53,643 bases of DNA from a virus. The notes beneath the pieces are model-generated. The model was not told the origin of the DNA. It made no database searches and saw nothing but the letters and a program-made list of their open reading frames with translations. Positions 23,412-30,799 of the stretch are shown piece by piece. How positions within the stretch are numbered: the stretch's first letter is position 1; the number at the start of each line of letters is the position of its first letter. The position numbers and the translations under genes are program-made. Where the stretch lies: the IMG/VR virus record IMGVR_UViG_3300042890_000620, positions 1-53,643 of that record; one strand, given 5' to 3'.

Positions 23412-23740
23412 TAGTTTAATTCAAATCTAAGTTTATTGTTTTCAATCCTTGTTAATAGTTCCTCATTACTTACTGACTTCATTATTCTTTCAATAGTAGC
23501 ATCGTCATTGTTTACCCACATTGTTTTATTTTCTGTTTCACTTAAAGTGTATAATCTTGGATGTGTTAATGTCGGAGGCTTACCTACTTCGCTTAATCCC
23601 CATCCTATAACTATATCCCCCTTTTTATAATATGAAGTCATTACTGCCATTGTAGAAAAGTCCTCAGCGTTTCCTTTGCGTGGCATCAATTCATAACCTT
23701 GAGTCTTAATGTATTCGGTAAATGTCATAACTTTTTCCAT
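23411..23740 (-). CDS. Hypothetical protein, 109 residues
   Basis: Starts MEKVMTFTEYIKTQGYELMPRKGN; an alternative start is Met5. The segment YYKKGDIVIGWGLSEVGKPPTLTHPRLYTLS is the most distinctive. It belongs to the run of small early genes leading into terminase. No family recognised. Confidence 0.5.
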   Translation of the reverse strand: MEKVMTFTEYIKTQGYELMPRKGNAEDFSTMAVMTSYYKKGDIVIGWGLSEVGKPPTLTHPRLYTLSETENKTMWVNNDDATIERIMKSVSNEELLTRIENNKLRFELN

Positions 23741-23766
23741 CCGTATTTATCTAATTGTTCGGTTAA

Positions 23767-24039
23767 TCAGAATGGCAAACTATCATTTGTCAAGTTTTCG
23801 CTATCGTTTACTTGACTTCTTGTATCAGTTCCTTTTACATAAGTATCAATCTCAAGATAGTGAGTAGGCTTACCCTCTACTATTGTCTGTTTCTTCTTTA
23901 GGTTGCAATTAACCCACTCCTTACCCTCCATTGCTTTGTTCAATGCTTGTAGGTCTGATTTTGAAAAACTAATTTTAAGCATTTTGCCGAACTTAGTTTC
24001 GATTGTTTTAGCGTTTCCGCAGTAAATTTTTTCGCTCAT
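23767..24039 (-). CDS. Small protein with SSB-like C-terminal tip
   Basis: 90 residues. It contains KIYCGNAKTIETKFGKMLKISFSKSDLQALNKAM and strand-rich KEWVNCNLKKK...THYLEIDTYV, then a polar tail ending NDSLPF. An acidic/polar tail ending D-x-LPF is the protein-recruitment tip of bacterial single-stranded DNA-binding proteins. With ~65 residues before the tail it is short for an OB-fold SSB (usually about 110), so it may be a reduced ssDNA-binding or SSB-mimic protein. Function is inferred. Confidence 0.45.
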   Translation of the reverse strand: MSEKIYCGNAKTIETKFGKMLKISFSKSDLQALNKAMEGKEWVNCNLKKKQTIVEGKPTHYLEIDTYVKGTDTRSQVNDSENLTNDSLPF

Positions 24040-24311
24040 GTTGTTTTTATTAATTTATTATCTTTATATATTTTTACTATTTCAAATTTGTTTTCAAAGT
24101 ATTTAATGATGTGACCTATAAAATGATTAAAGTCAAACAATGACTCATTAAACATTCCACCTGTATTTACTTCTAATCTATTCCAATGGTTTACAATCTG
24201 TACTACTTCCTCTCTACTTTTTTTTATCTTACCTACTTCTAAATGATATTCAAATATTAATTGAGTCCAATTCTTTGTCTGAACGTAAATTAAATAATCT
24301 TGTTTTTTCAT
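24036..24311 (-). CDS. Hypothetical protein, 91 residues
   Basis: MKKQDYLIYVQTKNWTQLIFEYHLEVGKI followed by helices; the ATGA overlap with the SSB-tip gene suggests coupling. It is the first clear gene behind the promoter at 24412-24442. No family recognised. Confidence 0.5.
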   Translation of the reverse strand: MKKQDYLIYVQTKNWTQLIFEYHLEVGKIKKSREEVVQIVNHWNRLEVNTGGMFNESLFDFNHFIGHIIKYFENKFEIVKIYKDNKLIKTT

Positions 24312-24409
24312 TTAGTTGTTTTTATATTTTGATGTGGTTCGTTATCCGTAACCTGTTTGGGTTTCTCTTTGGGCTTCTTTTTGCTTATTTCAATATTAAT
24401 ATAGAACAT
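24308..24409 (-). CDS. Possible 33-residue lysine-rich peptide, leaderless
   Basis: ATG at 24409 lies 2 bp after the -7 element of the promoter, and the TGA at 24310-24308 overlaps the next ATG. The peptide MFYINIEISKKKPKEKPKQ... is highly charged. If translated, the mRNA would be leaderless. It could equally be a 5' leader of about 100 nt. Confidence 0.3.
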   Translation of the reverse strand: MFYINIEISKKKPKEKPKQVTDNEPHQNIKTTK

Positions 24410-24411
24410 TG

Positions 24412-24442
24412 CAAATATACTATTTAATTTTTATTTAGCAAA
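24412..24442 (-). promoter_or_regulatory. Perfect Bacteroidetes-type promoter
   Basis: Minus strand: TTTG (24442-24439), 19-bp spacer, TATATTTG (24419-24412). This is an exact match to TTTG-N19-TAnnTTTG. It overlaps the end of the glycosyltransferase gene and reads towards the small genes and terminase. Confidence 0.75.
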
Positions 24443-25371
24443 GTATTAATTATTTGACATCTTAAATCGTAACTCTTTTGCATGGTGTAACCCTTAGCAT
24501 AGTCTTGAAGTCCTAAAGCGTATTCATTACGTTGGTGTTCACTTCTTATTAATAACTCAATAGCCTTACGCCATTCTTTCGCACCATTTACTCTTATGCC
24601 TTGATATGGTTTTACATCTGAGTAAGTTCCTCCATTAGTTATAATCGGGATTGCACTTGCAGCACTCTCTAACAACTTAAGATTAGATTTGCACGATGTA
24701 TATAGGTCATCATAACTTGGTAATAATGCAAAGTCAATAAGTCCATACATATCCATATAGTCGTCTACACTTACCGCCTCTAATACTTTTACTTGATGTT
24801 GCCAATTTCCTGACCATATTCTTTGTAAGTGTTCCCAATATTCAGGTACATAACCCGATGCACCACCTAATACTCTACTTGCTTTATATTTGTGAAATAA
24901 AGGGATAGCCAATAGTCTATGGTCTAAGTGATGACTAAGTGTTCCAATCCACCCAAATGACAACTCATGCTCTACTTGTGTGCCTCCTGTGGTTATTGCA
25001 TTGTGGACTAAGATTGATTTGATGTTAAATTTTTTGTATAGTTCATCTCTTAATCTTTTACTTGCAGTTGTAACGATGTCAGCGTTCTTTAGGTGTGCAA
25101 TTATATTACTTGTTATTTTGGACTCATTAGGTTGTCTGTTAAGATGCCACATAGGGCGTTCTACCCAATCATCTATATCTACCCATACCTTTGAACCTTT
25201 GATTTGAAGTTCTTTAATTGATTGTAACGATTGATGAACGCCCCTAACATTGTAAACTATTATATCTTCAGGTTCGGTTACTTGAGCCACAAAGTCCGCC
25301 TTAAAATATTGAAACGGATTGAATAGTCTGTGATAGTTTACGCCTTGCGATTGACCTAATATTATTTTCAT
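24424..25371 (-). CDS. GT4/GT-B-type glycosyltransferase
   Basis: 315 residues. The N-terminal Rossmann half (MKIILGQSQGVNYHRLFNPF, VDIDDWVERPMWHLN, NADIVTTASKRLRDEL, ILVHNAI) and C-terminal half (FGWIGTLSHHLDHRLL, FALLPSYDDLYTSCKSNLKLLESAASAIPIITNGG) are typical of GT4 enzymes. The K-x-LE-x-AA motif corresponds to the nucleotide-sugar binding helix. It probably transfers a sugar to DNA bases, virion protein or host surface glycan. It is part of a carbohydrate/methyl-transfer cluster extending to 29666. Confidence 0.75.
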   Translation of the reverse strand: MKIILGQSQGVNYHRLFNPFQYFKADFVAQVTEPEDIIVYNVRGVHQSLQSIKELQIKGSKVWVDIDDWVERPMWHLNRQPNESKITSNIIAHLKNADIVTTASKRLRDELYKKFNIKSILVHNAITTGGTQVEHELSFGWIGTLSHHLDHRLLAIPLFHKYKASRVLGGASGYVPEYWEHLQRIWSGNWQHQVKVLEAVSVDDYMDMYGLIDFALLPSYDDLYTSCKSNLKLLESAASAIPIITNGGTYSDVKPYQGIRVNGAKEWRKAIELLIRSEHQRNEYALGLQDYAKGYTMQKSYDLRCQIINTLLNKN

Positions 25372-25595
25372 AGATTTATAATATGTTTTTTTGCTAATCT
25401 TAAAGGATAGGCCAAATCCAATGGGAAACCTTTAAACCTTATAAACACAACTTTGCCACACATACCAACTTGATGAACTACTCCAACCTTACCTATATTA
25501 ACTTCCATTTCTTTAGTGTGTGTGTAATGTCTTTTTTTATTAGGCCTATAATAAAAGCCTTTTATTTTTTTACCTATTAAATCTTTTGTTCTCAT
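25368..25595 (-). CDS. Small basic beta-rich protein (SH3/KOW-like)
   Basis: 75 residues: MRTKDLIGKKIKGFYYRPNKK, then VNIGKVGVVHQVGMCGKVVFIRFKGFP. The strand pattern with G-VHQVG-KV-RF is like a small barrel. It overlaps the glycosyltransferase start (ATGA) and the small membrane gene upstream (TAATG). Confidence 0.5.
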   Translation of the reverse strand: MRTKDLIGKKIKGFYYRPNKKRHYTHTKEMEVNIGKVGVVHQVGMCGKVVFIRFKGFPLDLAYPLRLAKKHIINL

Positions 25596-25696
25596 TATTC
25601 AAAAATATATTTAATCATTAATACAACCATAAATACATAGACTATACAACAAGTATAACCTAAAAAATACCCTAATGTTTTTTTAATATACTTCAT
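25595..25696 (-). CDS. Small membrane peptide, 33 residues
   Basis: ATG at 25696, stop TAA overlapping the next ATG. It reads MKYIKKTLGYFLGYTCCIVY and goes on with VFMVVLMIKYIF, a single transmembrane helix with a basic N-terminus. Coupled by ATGA/TAATG overlaps on both sides. Confidence 0.5.
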   Translation of the reverse strand: MKYIKKTLGYFLGYTCCIVYVFMVVLMIKYIFE

Positions 25697-25857
25697 AAGT
25701 GTTTTATCATTTTAATGTATGCAGGAATTTGAGTCATCAATATTGTTAAAAATATTTGAACATTTTCTCCTTTTATAATTTTAGTTAAACTATATGGTAT
25801 TGTCCATAATGTTAAAAAAAATATTAGTATAGCTATTATTTGATTAGTAAACTTCAT
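25693..25857 (-). CDS. Small membrane protein, 54 residues
   Basis: ATG at 25857, inside the stop region of the phosphoesterase gene, and TGA overlapping the next ATG. Two hydrophobic segments are visible (IIAILIFFLTLWTI and VQIFLTILMTQIPAYI). Together with the next gene it fills the 250-bp gap. Function unknown. Confidence 0.5.
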   Translation of the reverse strand: MKFTNQIIAILIFFLTLWTIPYSLTKIIKGENVQIFLTILMTQIPAYIKMIKHL

Positions 25858-26833
25858 ATGTATTTTGGTCTATTCTTTTATTCTCTACTCTATAATTACC
25901 ATTCTCTTGAACTATCACTCTCGCAAAACCTAAGTTATGTTTGCAGTTGAAAGGGTCGTAATCGGGTGCTAAGGTACATAAACAACCTATTGAGTAAGTT
26001 GTATTTAAATCCCCTTGCAAATTACTCTCACTATGTTCAGAAGTTGTATGACAATGACCGATTAACATTGAACCTTTAATCTTATTATAAACTCCCTTTG
26101 CAGGATTTACCGGACTAAAGAAACCTTTTACAATCATGTGACCATGTGTCACGGGTAGCTTACCTATCATTAAAACACTTGTTTGTGGTATCCAAACTAT
26201 CCCTTTCTCTCTTAGCTTTAACCTTGCTGACAAAGTATAGTATTGGTCATTGAATAGTACGGGTGCTTTTTTCATTAAGTATCTCATGTACCAATTATCA
26301 TGGTTACCCTCTACATAATATATTGGACACTTGAACTCACTTATTAACATATCAAGGAAATCCTCAGCCATTTGAAACCAATCCCTTACATCTGAACTAT
26401 TTGGTGGTGGTGCATCGTGATTAGTAAAAGGTTCGTTATCTAATAAGTCCCCATTTATAACTATGCAATTAATGTTGTTAGCTTTGCCATATTCCAAAGC
26501 CTTACCTAATGCTTTAACATCGTGGTTCGGAAAGTGGATGTCACTAATTATTAAAATATTGTGACACTCTTTCGGTAAGTCTATAAACTTTCTTTTTTCG
26601 CCTTTAGACTTAGCTAAGTTAAATTGAGTTTCAATATCAGGCTTATGGTCTACTACTTTATATTTTAATCTACTTTCACCCTGTGCGCCTGTTACCTTTC
26701 GGACTATTGAGCGTGTGTTTTCGTAGTCACTAAAATAAGTTGGATAAGTTTCTAACAAATAAGTTACTATTGCGTTCTTACTTAATTTTGGAAACTCAGT
26801 CAATGCTTTAATTGCTATATCTTGTTTTTTCAT
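25844..26833 (-). CDS. Calcineurin-like metallophosphoesterase with N-terminal helical domain
   Basis: 329 residues. Residues 1-85 are a helical, wHTH-like domain (KNAIVTYLLETYPTYFSDYENTRSIVRKV). The phosphoesterase domain has all motifs: SDIH (97-100), GDLLD (128-132), GNHD (176-179), VTHGH (~230) and GHCH (~262). Such enzymes hydrolyse phosphodiesters with two metal ions; in phages they may be nucleases or phosphatases. It follows the tRNA-like element and probably shares its promoter at 26922-26951. Confidence 0.8.
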   Translation of the reverse strand: MKKQDIAIKALTEFPKLSKNAIVTYLLETYPTYFSDYENTRSIVRKVTGAQGESRLKYKVVDHKPDIETQFNLAKSKGEKRKFIDLPKECHNILIISDIHFPNHDVKALGKALEYGKANNINCIVINGDLLDNEPFTNHDAPPPNSSDVRDWFQMAEDFLDMLISEFKCPIYYVEGNHDNWYMRYLMKKAPVLFNDQYYTLSARLKLREKGIVWIPQTSVLMIGKLPVTHGHMIVKGFFSPVNPAKGVYNKIKGSMLIGHCHTTSEHSESNLQGDLNTTYSIGCLCTLAPDYDPFNCKHNLGFARVIVQENGNYRVENKRIDQNTYEVY

Positions 26834-26847
26834 AATTTTAATTTAAA

Positions 26848-26912
26848 TGTCAATAAGGGACTCGAACTCTTATTCCAATCTTGTTGGGTGTTACCTATTA
26901 CACTAATTGACA
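26848..26912 (-). tRNA. tRNA-like gene with shortened anticodon arm (65 nt)
   Basis: Minus strand: perfect 7-bp acceptor stem TGTCAAT/ATTGACA; a D arm with GTGT/ACAC stem and an 8-nt loop containing GG; a T arm with TTCGAGT loop, closing G-C and one A-C mismatch in the stem. Between D and T arms there are only 16 nt instead of about 23, so the anticodon arm is reduced to CCA(A)/(T)TGG around a 5-7 nt loop lacking the normal U33. No CCA is encoded. It may be a degenerate or minimal tRNA, or a sequence error of 7 bases. The amino acid cannot be assigned. Confidence 0.55.
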
Positions 26913-26921
26913 TCGTTAATA

Positions 26922-26951
26922 CAAAAGTACTATTTTATTTTAAAAATCAAA
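26922..26951 (-). promoter_or_regulatory. Bacteroidetes-type promoter before the tRNA-like gene
   Basis: Minus strand: TTTG (26951-26948), 18-bp spacer, TACTTTTG (26929-26922). It is 10 bp upstream of the tRNA-like element and overlaps the end of the methyltransferase gene. It would transcribe the element and the phosphoesterase. Confidence 0.65.
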
Positions 26952-27505
26952 ATAGTTTTTTTAAACCAATGTGCCTTATCCTCAATTACTGACCTTGCAT
27001 CTTCGGTTTCCTTTTCCATTAATTCAAATCCCCTCTTTTCAAACTCAGGTATTATCTCGTGATTGTCCAAGCAGTTGACATGACCGAACCCCTCTTGACC
27101 ACGAACCGCCCATGAAGTAATTAAGTATTGTGTGCCATGATAAGTAACATTGTCTAAATAAGTTGCCATGTGCTGAGCAGGTATGTGTTCCCCTACTTCT
27201 AAACTAATTACTAAATGTGATGTTAAATCTACTTCATAGTCTGTTAAATCAGTTGTTAAATCTAATTCACAAATGTTATCATATTTTTTTTCATTAGGTA
27301 TTGAACCCTCAACCCCGATTGCATGATTAACTAATGGACTTAATGCTTTTAAATATTCTCCCAATCCACAACCAAAGTCGGTAACTGAGTCTATATCTTT
27401 TTTAACTATAAACTCACATATCCATTTACTTAATTGTTCTGAGTGGACATGGTGGTGGTGTGCGGTTTCGCCATTCCAATATCCTGTTTTTGATATTTCG
27501 TTCAT
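26930..27505 (-). CDS. SAM-dependent methyltransferase
   Basis: 191 residues. It has the class I motif DSVTDFGCGLGEYLKAL (~37-53), motif II ELDLTTDL and motif IV SLEVGEHIP, followed by SWAVRGQEGFGHVN. It opens with a His-rich segment (NGETAHHHHVHSEQL) typical of phage methyltransferases in this context. The substrate may be a sugar or a small molecule; it is the last of four genes coupled by ATGA overlaps. Confidence 0.65.
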   Translation of the reverse strand: MNEISKTGYWNGETAHHHHVHSEQLSKWICEFIVKKDIDSVTDFGCGLGEYLKALSPLVNHAIGVEGSIPNEKKYDNICELDLTTDLTDYEVDLTSHLVISLEVGEHIPAQHMATYLDNVTYHGTQYLITSWAVRGQEGFGHVNCLDNHEIIPEFEKRGFELMEKETEDARSVIEDKAHWFKKTILIFKIK

Positions 27506-28089
27506 AATCTGTTAATATAAATAAACCAACAATCGTTTTCTACTTTGTGAGGTGTGCCAAATACTTCGTTTACTGCTTGATTAACTCCCTCCCATGCCTT
27601 ATAGTCATGCCCTGCCATTATTCCATTAGGTTTAATTTTAGGTAACCAACAATCAATGTCTTTTATAACTGCCTCCCTGCTGTGGCCGGCATCGACGAAT
27701 AAAACATCTACTGACTTATCATCAAAGTATTGTGATGCCTCGTCTGTTAATGATACAATCGTTTTAATCTTATTGCCTATTAAAGATACATTGTAAGTGT
27801 ATGCCTCTTCTATTTCTGAGATACCCTCGTAGGCTTTAACTTCATTTGCATCATTGCTATTAGTTGCACCTTGAAAACTATCAACCGCAAAGAAGTTTAT
27901 ATCCCTTTTTTGTTTGTGGATTTCCACCCCAATAAATGAGGTTGACTTACCCTTGTAACAACCTAACTCTACGAATGTACCACCCTCAGGCGTTGCATCA
28001 AGTAGTTCTAAGTATTGCTGCTCCATATTGAACCACCCCTCAACTAAGTGATAGTAGTGGTCTATCTTTTTAAATCTTTTATTTGTCAT
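27502..28089 (-). CDS. Class I methyltransferase (Methyltransf_24-like)
   Basis: About 195 residues from ATG 28089; the longer start at 28161 would overlap the upstream gene by 83 bp. Motif I is GTFVELGCYKGKSTSFIGVEI, followed by FFAVDSFQG, then VDVLFVDAGHSREAVIKDIDCWLPKIKPNGIMAGHDY, characteristic of the CmcI/Methyltransf_24 group that modifies sugars and small metabolites. Neighbouring glycosyltransferases suggest a glycan-modifying role. Confidence 0.65.
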   Translation of the reverse strand: MTNKRFKKIDHYYHLVEGWFNMEQQYLELLDATPEGGTFVELGCYKGKSTSFIGVEIHKQKRDINFFAVDSFQGATNSNDANEVKAYEGISEIEEAYTYNVSLIGNKIKTIVSLTDEASQYFDDKSVDVLFVDAGHSREAVIKDIDCWLPKIKPNGIMAGHDYKAWEGVNQAVNEVFGTPHKVENDCWFIYINRL

Positions 28090-28306
28090 AAGTTTCTTTG
28101 TAATATTGTTTAAAGTTTGGATATTTTCTTTTACCCTCATGCTGAAAAGATGCACTCTCATTCCACCAATCTTCCGATGTTTTATCGTGTTGTTCCTTTT
28201 CCATTTTTAACGCTTGTTCTAATATAGAGTGCCAAGTTAGTCTGTCCTTTGGAGTTTCCCAAAGTTTTTCAAATAGCCATTCTGTTGCGGTTGTTTTTGT
28301 ATTCAT
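28079..28306 (-). CDS. Hypothetical protein, 75 residues
   Basis: Reads MNTKTTATEWLFEKLWETPKD followed by LTWHSILEQALKMEKEQHDKT, a short helical protein. Its start overlaps the GT2 stop (ATGA) and its end overlaps the methyltransferase start by 11 bp. A common type of small phage protein with no function known. Confidence 0.5.
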   Translation of the reverse strand: MNTKTTATEWLFEKLWETPKDRLTWHSILEQALKMEKEQHDKTSEDWWNESASFQHEGKRKYPNFKQYYKETYDK

Positions 28307-28992
28307 ATTATTTTTGCTAATTGTAAAGTGTTTTTAAATTCCTCTCTTATTCTCCACTCTTCTTGTTCGTAATGGTAACCCCACCTCATTGCCTTATTCT
28401 CCTCTGATAACCTACTTGCATAACTTTTATACTTGTTAACTAATAAGTCAACATTTATAAATTTCATGTGCAATAACTTAGGTCTTACACTCGAAAATAT
28501 TACATCGCCAATCGGTTCAGCGTGGTGGCAACCTGCACCATAGTTAATATCTTTGATGTACTTTTTATTAAAGCAAAGTATCTTATCATATTGAACCGCC
28601 TCTACTCCATGTCTAATATTACATACATCGTCTGTATTATCCACATTGCACATATTATATCCTTTACTCTCAAATAAGGTTTGATTAGTATTTAAGTCCT
28701 CAGGAGTAATATCCAAGAACTCATCTGCATCACATACAATAACCCAATCGGTATCTGCGTGTTTCCAAGCATTATTCTTTATTTTAAGGTAGGTACTATC
28801 GCTTAGTTTGTTTCCTGTATAGTAAGGTATGTAAGTAAGGTTAGTAGTTGATAGGCAAATGTTCTTAGTGCCATCGGTTGACTCGTTATCATACACTACT
28901 ATTTTACAATCGGGAAACCTATCACGATACCATTTGATGAAGTGAGGTAAAATAAACTCTTCGTTATATGTAATTACTATTATGCTTATCAT
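28303..28992 (-). CDS. GT2-family glycosyltransferase
   Basis: 229 residues. GT-A fold motifs: MISIIVITYNEEFILPHFIKWY (1-22), IVVYDNESTDGT (31-42) and the metal-binding DAD in VIVCDADEFLD (84-94), followed by KYIKDINYGAGCHHAEP. The family transfers a sugar from a nucleotide donor, often onto polysaccharide or protein. It is coupled by overlapping starts to both neighbours. Confidence 0.75.
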   Translation of the reverse strand: MISIIVITYNEEFILPHFIKWYRDRFPDCKIVVYDNESTDGTKNICLSTTNLTYIPYYTGNKLSDSTYLKIKNNAWKHADTDWVIVCDADEFLDITPEDLNTNQTLFESKGYNMCNVDNTDDVCNIRHGVEAVQYDKILCFNKKYIKDINYGAGCHHAEPIGDVIFSSVRPKLLHMKFINVDLLVNKYKSYASRLSEENKAMRWGYHYEQEEWRIREEFKNTLQLAKII

Positions 28993-29666
28993 AAGTCTAA
29001 AGTACTAATTCTTTTATTGTCAATCCAAACACTTAATAACCTTTCAAGTATAAAGGTGTGAAAGGTATAGTAATCTAATCCCGTTCTTTCTTTCAGTTGC
29101 TCAGGACTTAATCCACTTTGATACTTAGCATCCTTAAATGCTAACTCTGTATATTTACTATCCATTAATTTAATGGCAGTCTTTAACACTTCGATGTACT
29201 CTTTATATACTTTACCTTTAGCAATAAAAAAGTTTCCATATATCGTGTGCTTAGGTTCTTTAACTTCTAAGTTTAACTCTTTGCAAATAACTTTAAACAA
29301 TTTCATAAAACCTTTGTGGTTTTTTTCTGTAAATTCTAAATAAGGTTCGGGAAGTGGCTGACAAATATTTATGATGTCGTATCTCTTAAAGTGTTTTTTA
29401 ACCATTGCATTGTATAAGGTGTTCTTTGTATGTCCTGTTTTGTAATTAAACTTCCATGAAAACACTCCGTAATACTTATCGTCTGAGAAAGACTTTGATA
29501 ACTCAATCATAGGGTTATACTCGAATAAGTAACTTTGTTGCTCTACACTCTTTATATGGCTATTGTCGTACTCTTTTTTAAAGTAATGATGCTGACCTTT
29601 ATCATAAACTATTGATGTCACTTCTACATCTATTAAATCTATTGGTGTGAAGTCTATTGTTTTCAT
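28989..29666 (-). CDS. Probable glycosyltransferase-like protein
   Basis: 225 residues. YGVFSWKFNYKTG, FFIAKGKVYKEYIEVLKTAI, and FHTFILERLLSVWIDNKRI are reminiscent of bacterial glycosyltransferases in which a late ERLLxxWI helix follows an NxFI strand. The DxD motif is not obvious. It sits between a possible sigma-like gene and the GT2 gene with overlapping ends. Call is moderate. Confidence 0.4.
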   Translation of the reverse strand: MKTIDFTPIDLIDVEVTSIVYDKGQHHYFKKEYDNSHIKSVEQQSYLFEYNPMIELSKSFSDDKYYGVFSWKFNYKTGHTKNTLYNAMVKKHFKRYDIINICQPLPEPYLEFTEKNHKGFMKLFKVICKELNLEVKEPKHTIYGNFFIAKGKVYKEYIEVLKTAIKLMDSKYTELAFKDAKYQSGLSPEQLKERTGLDYYTFHTFILERLLSVWIDNKRISTLDL

Positions 29667-30157
29667 ATCTTATTCTTAAAATAATCTTTTAAATATTGTT
29701 CGTATTCCCTTACTGCCTTGCGAACTTCAAAATAAGGTAGTTTAATTTGCCTCTGTGCCTTTAAAATGTTTCCTTTGTGGGTAATTAAGATGTCATAAAT
29801 GTTAGCCCAATACATTCGTTTAAAATCGTTTTTGTCTTGATTTACTTTCTCGGTCAACTTATCTAAAGCAAATTCAAAATATTCCTTGTATTCAATTTCA
29901 CTCTTTGGGTTTTCAAGTCCAACTAAAGATAAACCACTTACCATTAATGAGTCCTTTTTAATGTTGTTCTTAAATGAATTATAAGCACATTGTATAGAGT
30001 AAGCTATCATGTTTGTGTTTTCTAATTCTGTTTTGTGGATTATTCTTTCAATAACTATTGACCTTAACTCTTCCCAATCTTGACCATATAACTTCTTGCA
30101 TACTTTTATCAGGTCAGGCGAATTATATATTGTCAATATGTTATCATCGGTTAGCAA
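29663..30157 (-). CDS. Possible sigma-like/HTH transcription regulator
   Basis: 164 residues. The N-terminal segment (IYNSPDLIKVCKKLYGQDWEELRSIVIERI) resembles sigma-70 region 2-type helices, and the C-terminal segment (GNILKAQRQIKLPYFEVRKAVREYEQYL) can be read as a helix-turn-helix. The size fits an ECF-like sigma or late activator. If so, it is a candidate for the factor that reads the 29-nt late motif. Family evidence is weak. Confidence 0.35.
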   Translation of the reverse strand: MLTDDNILTIYNSPDLIKVCKKLYGQDWEELRSIVIERIIHKTELENTNMIAYSIQCAYNSFKNNIKKDSLMVSGLSLVGLENPKSEIEYKEYFEFALDKLTEKVNQDKNDFKRMYWANIYDILITHKGNILKAQRQIKLPYFEVRKAVREYEQYLKDYFKNKI

Positions 30158-30361
30158 CTATTTTAATTGGCTTTTAATAGCTTGTATATTATCGCTTAAT
30201 AGTTTGCCTACAAATAAGTATTTCTTATCTTGTGACACGCTCTCAGGTGCTAATTCATTTATGACTGAGTTAGGGATAGTAATTAATATTTGACCTTTCT
30301 TATCTATCCATTGCATCGGCTTACGACCGCAGTTCTTTTTGTTGTTTACTTTTTTCATCAC
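30158..30361 (-). CDS. Small basic hypothetical protein
   Basis: 67 residues beginning MMKKVNNKKNCGRKPMQWIDK, with GQILITIPNSVINELAPES. Met2 is an equally good start. A TAGTTTTG hexamer lies a few bases upstream (30373-30366) but no -33. No family recognised. Confidence 0.45.
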   Translation of the reverse strand: MMKKVNNKKNCGRKPMQWIDKKGQILITIPNSVINELAPESVSQDKKYLFVGKLLSDNIQAIKSQLK

Positions 30362-30404
30362 ATTGCAAAACTAATATATTTAAATTATATTTAATACTTT
30401 TTTA

Positions 30405-30560
30405 TTAACATTGATTACTCAGTTGTATTCTTACCCTCTGTTTAATCTGCATGTAACGTACCCAAAGTTCAAATGATTTGCACTCTTTTACGATGGTTGT
30501 ATTTAACTTAACCACTTCTTTAGGGGTTATTAGTTGTCCGAAAATTGCTGAGTCGCTCAT
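30405..30560 (-). CDS. Small hypothetical protein, 51 residues
   Basis: ATG at 30560 overlaps the stop of the preceding gene (ATGA), TAA at 30407-30405. It reads MSDSAIFGQLITPKEVVKLN followed by CKSFELWVRYMQIKQRVRIQL. It fills most of the 195-bp gap between two accepted genes and its coupling supports it. Confidence 0.55.
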   Translation of the reverse strand: MSDSAIFGQLITPKEVVKLNTTIVKECKSFELWVRYMQIKQRVRIQLSNQC

Positions 30561-30799
30561 AATAATTCTATCTCCTTTTTAACTTCATTCCAATATTCAA
30601 TTTCATCATCAAATTTATTCGGCAGTTTATCTTTCTCTAATTCTGTAAAGATGTAATCTATATGTTCAAATATTTCATTAACTGCTATTATAGCTGATTG
30701 CTTGGCAAATACTTTATTTAGTTTGCCTCCATTATAACCACCGCATAATGGTTTATAATTATTTACTAATTGTTCTGCTTTTTCTTTTGGGGTTTTCAT
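30557..30799 (-). CDS. Hypothetical protein, 80 residues
   Basis: MKTPKEKAEQLVNNYKPLCGGYNG, then AIIAVNEIFEHIDYIFTELEKDK. This resembles a small helical phage protein of the KAxxLVxxY...AxxxVxEIxE kind often found in Bacteroidetes phages; function unknown. ATGA coupling to both neighbours. Confidence 0.55.
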   Translation of the reverse strand: MKTPKEKAEQLVNNYKPLCGGYNGGKLNKVFAKQSAIIAVNEIFEHIDYIFTELEKDKLPNKFDDEIEYWNEVKKEIELL

